Assembly (NCBI GenBank): GCA_964455095.1
Contig: CAYVUV010000002.1
Coordinates: 1 to 48,582 of the forward strand
Source of the DNA: CAYVUV01 sp964455095
GTDB lineage: Bacteria > Desulfobacterota > Binatia > HRBIN30 > CADEER01
Direction: 5' to 3'
DNA: 48,582 nt
Shown here: positions 26,125 to 34,127 of the stretch, one piece after another
Layout: the number at the start of each line of letters is the position of its first letter
How positions within the stretch are numbered: position 1 is the first letter of the stretch
The notes under the pieces: generated by a model
Databases searched by the model: none
Told to the model about the DNA's origin: nothing
Seen by the model: only the letters and a program-made list of their open reading frames with translations
Translations under genes and position numbers: made by a program

Positions 26125-28350
26125 TTACGCGGTCCCCTCCGCCGGCCATGGTGTGTCGAGCGCGATCGGTGGCGCGTCGATCCAGTTGAGGAATGCGTCG
26201 AGGCCGCGCATTCGCTGGCGGTCGTTCAGGGTTTCGCCGAGGTGCAGGAGCAGGTCGGCGTCGGGTGGCGAGATTCGCGGGCGGACGTAGTCGATGACCG
26301 GAGCGATTTGCCAGTGGGAACTGATGTCGCCGGCCGCTTCCAGAGGGAGGGCGAGGAGGGTTTTCATCAGGCCGAGGAGGACTGGCTGGGCTTCGCCGTC
26401 CATCGTCGCTGCGAAAAGGCGCGTCCAGACGATGCGGGCGCTGGTGAGGTCGTGGCGTTCGGCGTTGAGCGCCCATGCGCGCGCCAGGAGTTGTCGGGCT
26501 TCTGGCAACTGACCCTGCATCGCCAGCACGAGGGCCAGGTTGTTGAGGCGGTGCGGGATCTTGGGGTGATCGGCACCGCGGGCCGCTTCGTCGATGCTCA
26601 GCGCACGGCGGCTGAAGGGCTCGGCTTCGCCGGGGCGTCCCAGGCTGCGCAGCGAGACGCTCAGCTGGTTGCACGCCAACGCCGTCTCCACATGGTCGGG
26701 ACCCCAGCGGCGCTCGGCATCCTCGACCGATTCGGCCAATCGCTCGCGCTCGGTAGTCCGCCTCGCCAACCGTTCGGCCGCATCCACGTGCAGGCTCGGA
26801 GCCGCCGGGAACCACTCTCCCCAATCGGCGTCCCGGGCGAATGGATCGCGCAGGTCGACCGCCCGTTTGTTGCGCCGGTCCCAGATTCCCGACCAGTCGC
26901 AAACGAGGTCATCCTGCGCCTCCTTGCCGAGCTGCCCGACGTACGTGCCGCGCACTCTGGCGCGGCCGACCTCCGGCGGGTGTCCCATGGCGCGCGCGAC
27001 CTCGTCCACCGGGGTGACACGGTGGCGCAGCACGCCCTTGGCGTCGAGCTGCGCGAAGATGCCGTCCTCACCGAGCTGGCCACAGCGCACGTCGATCTCG
27101 TGCAGCTCGCGGCGCACGGCGAGAAAGCAAGGGAGCAGATTCCAGGTCATGCCGTGCTGCGCGAGCAACGGCGTCAGGCGCGCCACCTCATCGCGCACCG
27201 GGCCGTCGCCCGCGGCCAGAACATCCGCGCTGAGCTCCTGCCGCGGCCGGCCGTTCTGCTGTTGCGCGACCGCGAGCTGGGTCGCGACGCGGTTCCATAC
27301 GCTCAGCGACTCCCACGCCAGGCCGCGGCGCCGCACGTGCTCCCGGTAGATCGGCAGCTTGATGGCCCAATCGATTTCTGCCGCGACCGCGTGCGGTCCC
27401 TGCTCGAGTCGGTCGAGCACCGAGCGCCACAACGCGCAGCACGACTCGGCCCAGGGCGGCATGACGGCGTGACCAAGGTGCTCCTCCACCATCGCGAGGT
27501 AGTGGCGCTGAATGTCGATCGCGCGCAGGCTGCGCCCGCCGACGCCGAGGACCGTCACCGTGCAACTCGGGTCCGCGGCGAAGGCGTTCATCGCCTCGAG
27601 CGGGGCGCCCAGTGCGACCGCAGCCCCCGGCTCGAAGCCGGCTTCGATCAGCGCGACGATCAGGGCGGTGGTGCCAATCTTCAACACCGTCGCAGTCTCC
27701 GAATATAGGCTCTCGCCGCAGAGCAAATGCAGCCGATGCGCGCCGCCGGTGCACAGCGGCTCGTCCTTGGTGTGGAAGATGCCGCGGCTGTGTGTCGAGG
27801 CGCCGGAGACGTCAGCCGTCATGTGCGGCACGCGCGGCGACAGCGTGAACTCGATTCCCGCCGACAGGTTATTGAACCCGCCGGCACCTGAGTACACCAG
27901 CCGCGACACCAGGTGGGGGATGATCTGCGCCGGCAGCTGGCGCGGATCGACCCGGTGCATGTACGACTCGTGGCATCCCCAGGTGGCGCGCGACTCGGAA
28001 TAGTCGACGTTGCCGCGATACACCGCCAGCCGTGCCCCGCGTGGCCTCGGCACCGCGTCCTTGGCCAGATCGAGCAGGATGCGCTCGCCCGCCAGGATGT
28101 AGCGGACCACTTCGTGGGGCGTGCTGCACTCCGGAGTCGTAAACTCTGGATGAGACCCACAGTCGACGTAGAAGCGGGCGCCGTTGGCCAGGAACATGCC
28201 GTGCGCCGACCCGTCGCGCAGGTGCGGAAGCGACTTGGAGGCGCGGCCCAACATCGCCTCGATGAGGACGCCGCGGTCGAGCGGTTGCCCGCGCGCCTTC
28301 CAGCCGGCGACGGCGTACTCGGTCTCGACGCCGAACAGTCGCGCAGCCAC
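26125..28350 (-). CDS. pafA: PafA-like Pup ligase fused to a C-terminal TPR domain
   Basis: A 741-residue member of the Pup ligase/depupylase family (glutamine-synthetase fold), which joins the Pup C-terminal glutamate to substrate lysines using ATP. N-terminal GVETEYAV carries the metal-binding Glu9; NGARFYVDCGSHPEF carries Asp63; NVDYSESRATWGCHESY has the GCHE form seen in PafA, where Dop has GSHE. The frame starts at a GTG abutting the Pup stop, with GGGAGG inside pup. Normal PafA has about 450-490 residues; here residues about 525-650 form TPR-type helices (GPDHVETALACNQLSVSLRS and a second unit), a fusion that could select substrates or partners. Ligase rather than deamidase is inferred from motifs. 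Confidence 0.88.
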   Translation of the reverse strand: MAARLFGVETEYAVAGWKARGQPLDRGVLIEAMLGRASKSLPHLRDGSAHGMFLANGARFYVDCGSHPEFTTPECSTPHEVVRYILAGERILLDLAKDAVPRPRGARLAVYRGNVDYSESRATWGCHESYMHRVDPRQLPAQIIPHLVSRLVYSGAGGFNNLSAGIEFTLSPRVPHMTADVSGASTHSRGIFHTKDEPLCTGGAHRLHLLCGESLYSETATVLKIGTTALIVALIEAGFEPGAAVALGAPLEAMNAFAADPSCTVTVLGVGGRSLRAIDIQRHYLAMVEEHLGHAVMPPWAESCCALWRSVLDRLEQGPHAVAAEIDWAIKLPIYREHVRRRGLAWESLSVWNRVATQLAVAQQQNGRPRQELSADVLAAGDGPVRDEVARLTPLLAQHGMTWNLLPCFLAVRRELHEIDVRCGQLGEDGIFAQLDAKGVLRHRVTPVDEVARAMGHPPEVGRARVRGTYVGQLGKEAQDDLVCDWSGIWDRRNKRAVDLRDPFARDADWGEWFPAAPSLHVDAAERLARRTTERERLAESVEDAERRWGPDHVETALACNQLSVSLRSLGRPGEAEPFSRRALSIDEAARGADHPKIPHRLNNLALVLAMQGQLPEARQLLARAWALNAERHDLTSARIVWTRLFAATMDGEAQPVLLGLMKTLLALPLEAAGDISSHWQIAPVIDYVRPRISPPDADLLLHLGETLNDRQRMRGLDAFLNWIDAPPIALDTPWPAEGTA

Positions 28351-28542
28351 CTACTGACCTCCCTCCTGGCGGTTGCCTTCCAGAAACGCCGCGCTGTTGC
28401 CCGACAGGGCGCGCTCGATGACGTCGCTGCCTTCCGCCAGCAGGCGCTCGACGCGCTCGCGCAGGTCGCCATCCGGCCTTCCGCCGGCCCCGACGGGCAG
28501 CGGCGTCTGGATTTCGTCTTGATGCCGTTCGCGTTCCTTCAT
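28351..28542 (-). CDS. pup: Prokaryotic ubiquitin-like protein Pup (GGQ ending)
   Basis: A 63-residue, charged, probably disordered protein with a helical middle (LRERVERLLAEGSDVIERAL) and the C-terminus NSAAFLEGNRQEGGQ. It lines up with mycobacterial Pup (NAEDFVRAYVQKGGQ from memory): Asn, Phe, hydrophobic, Gln, then GG-Gln at the very end. The terminal Gln means a deamidase (the Dop-like neighbour) must make Glu before ligation. Position between Dop-like and PafA-like genes, ATGA overlap with the former and direct abutment with the latter, leaves little doubt. The length is the same as usual Pup. Confidence 0.93.
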   Translation of the reverse strand: MKERERHQDEIQTPLPVGAGGRPDGDLRERVERLLAEGSDVIERALSGNSAAFLEGNRQEGGQ

Positions 28543-30137
28543 GCTCGTCTGTCCTCCTGTTGTAGGTCAGTTTTCTCAAGTGACCGCCGCCGCGCGGCGG
28601 ACTGCAGCGCGTCGAGGATGGCGTCGAGCGACTCGGCCCCATTGATGATCGGCGCGGTGCGGGCGCGCGTGAACGCCAACGGGTCGGCGAGCTGCGCGGT
28701 CCGCGGCGTCGCCCAATAGCCCCGGCCGGGTGTGCGCAGCGTCACCTGATCCCAATCGACACCGCACACCGCGTCACCGCCGAGGCGCAGCAACAGCGCC
28801 CGCGTCCACGCCCGCGTGTCCTCGGGCGGCTGATCCACAAAGCGTTCGATGTGCTCCTCGGACACCTGGCGTTCGACGATGCCCTGACGTTCGTAGGCCC
28901 AGTAGAGTCCCGCGTCGCGGTCGAGGCTGCTGTAGAGATGATCGAGATGCTTGATCTCCGGTGACGCCCAGGTGAGCGCCGGCCGCTGCTGCAGCGCGCG
29001 CTGCAGAATGCGGAACTTCAGAACCCAGTCCAACCGCGCGGCCAAGGCGACCACGTCGCCAGCCTCGAGCTTCACCAGCGTGTCCTCCCACAGGGCGACG
29101 ATGTCGTTCGCCCGCGGCACCAACCCATCGCACCCGCCGGACCCGACGAAGCGCTGCGCCGCCGCGAGGAAGCGGAACTGCAATTCCAACGCGGTCGTGT
29201 CGCGCCCCGAGGCCAACACGGCCCGCGCGCGCAGCGTGGGGTCGTGACTCCAGCGCACGATGGCGTCGACGGGATCGTCGAGAATGAGCCGCGCGTCGAC
29301 CTCCCCTGCCTCGATCATCGACAGGATGATCTGAGTCACGCCGACTTTCAGCAGCGAGCTACCGTGGCAGAGGGTGTTGTCGAGCGCGATGCAATGCAGG
29401 CGAGCCAGATCGGCGACCGGCTCGGTCGCGCCGCACAGCGGCTCGTCGCGGCTGTTGACGATGGGGCGGCGAAACGTGGTCTGGACCCCCGTCAGGGTCT
29501 CGAAGAAGTCGGCCCGTTGCGAGAGCTGGAACGCCACTGCCGGCTGGTCGTTCTCCGCGCCGACCTTGCCCTGACCGGTAAAGACGATGCTGGAGGCCTG
29601 GTACGCCGCCAGGAAGAGGAGGTAGTGCAATTTGCGATCGAACAGGTCATCGAAGGCTCTGCGCGTGATCAGAAAATCGAGATGACTGCCGTAGGCGTTG
29701 CCCTTGCCGTCGCTGTTGTTCACCAGCACGTGGATGCGCTGGCCTGCGGGTAGCTTGGCGTTGGCGGCGTCGAGCGCGCGCCGGGCAATGCGCAGCATGG
29801 CGTGCCACGCCGCGACGTGGTCCCAGGCGCTGATCACTTCGGGCAGGCAGAGTTCCAGGTGATCGAGGTCGATGTAGACACAGCCGCCGTTGCTGCTGAG
29901 GAACTTCCGGCCCCAGTCCTGGCGGTTGTAGCTCGCCGACCAGCCGTACCCCGGGGTGACGGTGTCGCTGGCCGCTGCGCACTGGGAGTACGGCGCGTCG
30001 ATTTCGCGCAGCAGCGCGCGCGAGGCTTGGGGGCCGGTTCCGTCGCGACCCGTGCCGAGGATGAAGTTGCCCAGCTCGATGTCGGCGCCACAGAGCTTCG
30101 GGACCCGGCGCGATGCTCTGTACAGCTCGCAGCTCAT
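28539..30137 (-). CDS. dop: Dop-like Pup deamidase/depupylase
   Basis: A 532-residue homologue of Dop/PafA. In Dop-like order: GADIELGNF (17-25; first acidic residue Asp rather than Glu), an insertion in the place of the Dop loop, YIDLDHLEL with Asp90 aligned to the catalytic aspartate, and NNSDGKGNAYGSHLDF (140-155), whose GSH form matches Dop. FQLSQRADFFETLTGVQTTF and NSRDEP are further family blocks. Expected roles: deamidating Pup-Gln to Pup-Glu and removing Pup from substrates. ATGA overlaps couple it to the ATPase gene before it and to pup after it. Several conserved acidic positions differ from mycobacterial Dop, so activity could be altered. Confidence 0.87.
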   Translation of the reverse strand: MSCELYRASRRVPKLCGADIELGNFILGTGRDGTGPQASRALLREIDAPYSQCAAASDTVTPGYGWSASYNRQDWGRKFLSSNGGCVYIDLDHLELCLPEVISAWDHVAAWHAMLRIARRALDAANAKLPAGQRIHVLVNNSDGKGNAYGSHLDFLITRRAFDDLFDRKLHYLLFLAAYQASSIVFTGQGKVGAENDQPAVAFQLSQRADFFETLTGVQTTFRRPIVNSRDEPLCGATEPVADLARLHCIALDNTLCHGSSLLKVGVTQIILSMIEAGEVDARLILDDPVDAIVRWSHDPTLRARAVLASGRDTTALELQFRFLAAAQRFVGSGGCDGLVPRANDIVALWEDTLVKLEAGDVVALAARLDWVLKFRILQRALQQRPALTWASPEIKHLDHLYSSLDRDAGLYWAYERQGIVERQVSEEHIERFVDQPPEDTRAWTRALLLRLGGDAVCGVDWDQVTLRTPGRGYWATPRTAQLADPLAFTRARTAPIINGAESLDAILDALQSAARRRSLEKTDLQQEDRRA

Positions 30138-31810
30138 CGGGTGGCACTCAGGTAGCGCTGCCGGCGCGTCACCTTGCGCGGAATCGGCTCGACGCTGACC
30201 ACGTCGATGTCCTGCGGCAGGTCGGTCAGGTACGCATGCGCGTTGCGCGGCGTCAGCGTGGTGGCCAGGCGCTCCAGGGCGTCGCCCATGGCGCCGGCGA
30301 TGTCGCTCTCGCGCAGGCCGGCATCGTCGGTTCGCATGTCGCGCAAGAAGGCGGCGCGCCGCGCGGCGCGGCAGATCTGGTCGATCAGCCGGCCGCTCGA
30401 CAACTCGCGCGCGGACACCGTGCGCGTCTTGCCGTCGCGCAAGCGCACGGTGCAGAGCGCGTTGTCGGCGTTCGGCGCGTACAGGAGGGACACCGCACTA
30501 TCGATCATGGCGCGGCGGACATCGCCCGCGCTCGTTCCGTTGGCGTGATACGGAAGCGATGCCGGCAAGTGGATGTCGAAGATGGCGCGCGCGCCGCGCA
30601 TGTCGGGGCGCCGGACGACGATCTCGACGTCCGAGAGTCGCTCGAGCAGGGCCGGATCGACCAGGTCCTTGCGGTTGGTTGCCGCGATGATCGCTACGCC
30701 GCTGCGGTCGGCGAAACCGTCGAGCTCGGCCAGCAGCGCAGCGAGGAACTTGTCGGAATGATGCCCCGAACTGCCGCCGCGGATGCGGCCCACGGCCTCG
30801 ATCTCGTCGAGGAACAGAACCGCCGCCTCGTCTTCAGCCGCCGTCCGCAGTGCCTTGAAGCAGTTGCGGATGTTCTGCTGTGTCTCGCCGACCCAGGGCG
30901 ATTCCCACTCGGCCGGCTTGACGACCCCGAAGCGGCAGCGCGCGCCGCTGAGGCGCGTCACCTCGGCGGCGGCGACGCGGGCCATCAGGGTCTTGCCGAC
31001 GCCGCTCGGACCGACCATGAGGATCGACTTGCGGCCGCTCAGCCCGTACTGCGTCGCCTTTTCCGGTGCGATCAGCGCCGCGGTCAGGGCGGAGAGCAGC
31101 AGCTCCAGGTTTTCGTCCTGACCGCCGACGCAGGCGCGGCCGACGCTGGGGACCTCATTCAATAGGAAGTGACGTCCCGCGGCCCGCTCGAGGCGCTCGA
31201 AGGCCATCCATGCGGAGCGATCCCAGCGCACCTGATCGCCGCCCTGCAGCTCTTCTGCCGTCAGCCCACCGCCCGCATCGACGACGACCTCTTCGTCGCG
31301 CCAACGCAGGATGCAGCGCCCGTCGGCGGTGAGACGCTCGAACAACGCCGTCTCGCCGAATTTCGGCGCACCGTGCGGCGAGGCGCCGGTGACGACGTTG
31401 AGCTCCTTGCCGAGAAAGACCTCGTGGCCGGGGATCAGCGCCTGCGGATCGAGCCCCTCGACCAGCGCGACGAGGCGCCGCTGGCCGCCGTAGAGGACCA
31501 GCGCGCGCGGACCCAGCTCGGTCGGCACCGAGCGCAGGAAAAGGGCGGGAAACCAGGGCGGCGCGTCGAGGCGTTGCACGATCTCCTGCAGTTGCGCTTG
31601 CAGTGCCTGCGCCTGCACGAGTCCTTGCTGGCAGCGCATCAGGCGCTCGAGCAGCGCGTGATCGAGCCGCCGGCCGAGGTCCTTCGACCCATCGCGAACC
31701 GCCTGAACCATCTCGAAGCGCTCCCCGAGCTCCGGGGCACCGTCGCCTGTGGCGAAGATGCGGTCGAGGTACGGAATCTCTACTGGCGCTGGTTGCGTGG
31801 CGCGTGACAT
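30134..31810 (-). CDS. Mpa/ARC-like AAA ATPase (proteasomal unfoldase type)
   Basis: A 558-residue AAA ATPase. A coiled-coil stretch (about 55-82) precedes OB-like domains (about 85-195), then Walker A GPSGVGKT (267-274), Walker B VLFLDEIEA (331-339) and sensor-1 ATN (377-379): the ARC/Mpa plan, in which the coiled coil captures Pup. The Arg-finger region, DPAILRPGRLD in Mpa, is shortened to DPALLERLSD, keeping only Arg391. Mpa ends with GQYL for docking to the 20S proteasome; here QRYL is followed by SATR, so no free docking tail is seen. ATGA overlap with the Dop-like gene; GGAG before the ATG. It may unfold or remodel tagged proteins, perhaps without a 20S partner. Confidence 0.9.
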   Translation of the reverse strand: MSRATQPAPVEIPYLDRIFATGDGAPELGERFEMVQAVRDGSKDLGRRLDHALLERLMRCQQGLVQAQALQAQLQEIVQRLDAPPWFPALFLRSVPTELGPRALVLYGGQRRLVALVEGLDPQALIPGHEVFLGKELNVVTGASPHGAPKFGETALFERLTADGRCILRWRDEEVVVDAGGGLTAEELQGGDQVRWDRSAWMAFERLERAAGRHFLLNEVPSVGRACVGGQDENLELLLSALTAALIAPEKATQYGLSGRKSILMVGPSGVGKTLMARVAAAEVTRLSGARCRFGVVKPAEWESPWVGETQQNIRNCFKALRTAAEDEAAVLFLDEIEAVGRIRGGSSGHHSDKFLAALLAELDGFADRSGVAIIAATNRKDLVDPALLERLSDVEIVVRRPDMRGARAIFDIHLPASLPYHANGTSAGDVRRAMIDSAVSLLYAPNADNALCTVRLRDGKTRTVSARELSSGRLIDQICRAARRAAFLRDMRTDDAGLRESDIAGAMGDALERLATTLTPRNAHAYLTDLPQDIDVVSVEPIPRKVTRRQRYLSATR

Positions 31811-31820
31811 CTGATGCTCC

Positions 31821-32867
31821 TCATTGGGCAGCCGTTGGGTGCAGGACGTGAAAACCGCGTTCGCTGACGACGCCGTGCCGCCAGCCGTAGAGCGAGGACG
31901 TCAATCCGTCGGCCGTGCTGTCGCTGACGAGCAAGGCGACCTGGTACGCACGGCCGAACACGACGTGGTGCAACTGGACATCCTCGGCCGAGAAGAAGGC
32001 GCTCGAGGCCGTGCAGACGCGCCGAGTCTCGGGCGGACAACCGCGCAGGCGGCAGAAATCGGGATGGTAGTGCCACCAGCCGAGCATCAGCTCGTGCCGC
32101 TTGCGCAGCGCCAGCGCGGCGCGCACGGCCGCCCAGGTCTCGGCGGTGAAGGTGAGCCTGGTCGATTCCGATTGCGTGTGCGGCGCGGCGATCTGCGCCG
32201 TCACCTCGACGAACACATCGGGGATGTGGCGGTCGCGGTGCAGTCTGCCGACCAGTATGCCACCGGTCTCGACGTCACGGGCAGCGTTCGCCAGGCTCGT
32301 CGCCTCGTCCAGGACGTGCTGCGGCACGAACACCGGAACATCAGCGGGAGGATCGTCAGGGCGTGTGGGCGAACTCTGCCCCAGATACGAGGCAAGCGGC
32401 GTATCCGCGAGGCACAGCGGCTGCGCTTCCTCTACGACTGAGAAATCGGTCGTCTGCGGAATCGGCGCGGCGCCGGCGGAACGGGGGAAGGCGCTGACGC
32501 GATAGCGGAAGACCTCGCCCGCCTTCAGGCTGCCGCGCTCGACCAACTCGCCCGAGGCGAGATGCGCCTGGCGGGCCAGATAGCTGGTCGGGAACTGATA
32601 CGAGACGGACTGGGCGTCTCCCCCGTCACCGGGCGGGATCCCGATGCGTACGCCCGACAGATACGGCTCACCGAGCTTGGTGTGCCACACGGGCTCGACC
32701 GCGCCGGCTCCGACCGCGGTGACGGGGGGAAGGCGACCCTGCCGGACGCCCTGGAAATGCACCCACTCGAGGGCGGGACCCCAATCGGGAGTGATCGCCA
32801 CCGGCCCGGCGCTGCGCGAGTCCTCGCCAAAGAAGTCGAGCACGTACTGGTAGTCTTCGCGCGCCAT
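31821..32867 (-). CDS. JAMM/JAB-domain isopeptidase with Cys-rich insert
   Basis: A 348-residue zinc peptidase of the JAB/MPN+ family; such enzymes trim ubiquitin-like precursors or remove conjugates. The ATG at 32867 is used; a GTG at 32885 is also possible. The JAMM set is complete: Glu200 in ETGGILVG, His266 and His268 in WWHYHPDF, Ser293 and Asp296 in FFSAED. The spacing between HxHP and SxxD is far longer than usual and holds Cys272, Cys277 and Cys285. The N-terminal 180 residues, rich in beta strands, are of unknown fold. It follows the Ubl gene by 24 nt, consistent with cleaving after its GG. Confidence 0.88.
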   Translation of the reverse strand: MAREDYQYVLDFFGEDSRSAGPVAITPDWGPALEWVHFQGVRQGRLPPVTAVGAGAVEPVWHTKLGEPYLSGVRIGIPPGDGGDAQSVSYQFPTSYLARQAHLASGELVERGSLKAGEVFRYRVSAFPRSAGAAPIPQTTDFSVVEEAQPLCLADTPLASYLGQSSPTRPDDPPADVPVFVPQHVLDEATSLANAARDVETGGILVGRLHRDRHIPDVFVEVTAQIAAPHTQSESTRLTFTAETWAAVRAALALRKRHELMLGWWHYHPDFCRLRGCPPETRRVCTASSAFFSAEDVQLHHVVFGRAYQVALLVSDSTADGLTSSLYGWRHGVVSERGFHVLHPTAAQ

Positions 32868-32891
32868 GCGATCAGTCCCCGCCACCCGCCT

Positions 32892-33197
32892 TCACGCCCG
32901 CCGCACCGCACGCCCGCCGGCGTCGATGTTCGGCGTCAGCGTCAGCTCGTCGCCTTCCTCGAGCGCCTCGCCGACCGTCTCGGAGCCGTTGAGATGACGC
33001 CCTTCGCGCTCGAGTCGCGCGTAGTAGTTGAGCGGGCGGCCGTGAGCGTCGATGCGCGCCAGGCCCATCTTGGCGAGCAGGCCGTCGACGACTTCGCCGA
33101 TAGTCGCGCTGATGGGGACGGACGACGCCCGCACCGTCTTCTGACCCGAGACGTCACTGACCCGCAGGCCGAGCGACATTGCCGTTGCGTGTCCCAT
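32892..33197 (-). CDS. Ubiquitin-fold protein (YukD/EsaB-like) with GG plus six-residue tail
   Basis: A 101-residue protein predicted as a beta-grasp ubiquitin fold by pattern: an N-terminal hairpin (LGLRVSDVSGQKTVRA), helix TIGEVVDGLLAKMGL, then YYARLEREGRHLN and ETVGEALEEGDELTLTP, like YukD/EsaB-type Ubls. The C-terminus NIDAGG-RAVRRA places Gly94-Gly95 before a basic six-residue tail, as in ubiquitin precursors; the JAMM peptidase encoded next could expose the GG. AGGAG lies 6 nt before the ATG at 33197. It is the most likely E1/E2 substrate. The fold call is by eye; low sequence conservation is normal for this family. Confidence 0.82.
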   Translation of the reverse strand: MGHATAMSLGLRVSDVSGQKTVRASSVPISATIGEVVDGLLAKMGLARIDAHGRPLNYYARLEREGRHLNGSETVGEALEEGDELTLTPNIDAGGRAVRRA

Positions 33198-33233
33198 GTT
33201 GATCTCCTTGCCCTGTGTGATTGTCGGACCATC

Positions 33234-34127
33234 TCAACGAGCCGGATGCGGTGGTCCGAGTGTCCGCTCCAGATAGACGCGCGCCGCGGCGTCGTCGCGG
33301 GCCAGTACCTCGGCTTCGCGCGCGGCCAGCTCGCAGCCAACAGCAAGAGCCGCCAGCGCATGGCCGAGCTCGGCCGGGCTCGGCGCGTCGTCAAACACCA
33401 CTTCGAGTCGCGGCGTCCCGCCGGCCACCGTGGCGCGCGCCATGCGCAGGATCCCGTTCGTACGCAACAGGAGCCTGGCCAACGCCTCCCGGCAGTCCGG
33501 CGGCGGCCCTTCGTCATCGACCGAGTCGCCGTTGAGGTCGACCGACGCCGCGATGTGGCCGCAGGGTCCCTGGCGCAGGAGGGCGTGAGGTGTCAGCCCA
33601 CGCACCTTCAGATCGACGGCCACGACGCCGTCGGCGCGTGCGACCCCGTTCCATTGCGCCGCCTGAGAGAGCGCGAGCAGATCGACCGCGGCCGCGAGGC
33701 CCTCGCCCTGCGCCGCGCGGATGTCGCGCTCGCCAGACTCGCCGTCGCGCCAGATCGCGGCGCCTCGCGCGAAGCCCGCGCACGCCTGACGCACTCGTCC
33801 TACCAGGCCGACGTCGTCGTGCACGGGAATCTCTGCTTGCAACGCGACGTCGGTCGCGCCGGGCGCGAGCACGAGCTTCGCGCCGCCCGGCAGGTCGGCG
33901 TTCGACTCGAGCAGCGCCCAAGCTGAGCCCGCGCGCGGGCGGCCGAGCCAACCAGGAGCGGCGCGCAGACACAGCCAGTCGTCGGCCATTCGCGCCGCGA
34001 TCGCCGGCCCGCCGCCATTGCTCGACGACAAGATCCAGTCCCCGTTCCCCGCTGGCTCGGGTGCGAACGCGCACTCCTGCAGGGCCAGGGAGACGCGCGC
34101 GATGAACGGAGCGATGGGCGCGTTCAT
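33234..34127 (-). CDS. Tandem YbjN/type III chaperone-like protein (uncertain)
   Basis: A 297-residue protein with two similar halves in the style of YbjN/CesT-fold proteins: MADDWLCLRAAPGW with WALLESN and KLVLAPG in the first half; LLLRTNGILRMARATV, LEVVFDDAPSPAELGHAL and VGCELAAREAEVL in the second. These are secretion-chaperone-like domains that bind proteins. No catalytic motif is seen. The start at 34127 gives an ATGA overlap with the E2-like gene. In this place it is likely a partner or adaptor of the ubiquitin-like machinery. The family call is tentative; the gene itself is secure. Confidence 0.65.
   Translation of the reverse strand: MNAPIAPFIARVSLALQECAFAPEPAGNGDWILSSSNGGGPAIAARMADDWLCLRAAPGWLGRPRAGSAWALLESNADLPGGAKLVLAPGATDVALQAEIPVHDDVGLVGRVRQACAGFARGAAIWRDGESGERDIRAAQGEGLAAAVDLLALSQAAQWNGVARADGVVAVDLKVRGLTPHALLRQGPCGHIAASVDLNGDSVDDEGPPPDCREALARLLLRTNGILRMARATVAGGTPRLEVVFDDAPSPAELGHALAALAVGCELAAREAEVLARDDAAARVYLERTLGPPHPAR

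Noticed and set aside
25024..27708. 894-codon plus-strand frame
   Set aside because: Runs antisense through the FtsZ-like and PafA-like genes, whose motifs are clear; composition is that of a shadow frame.
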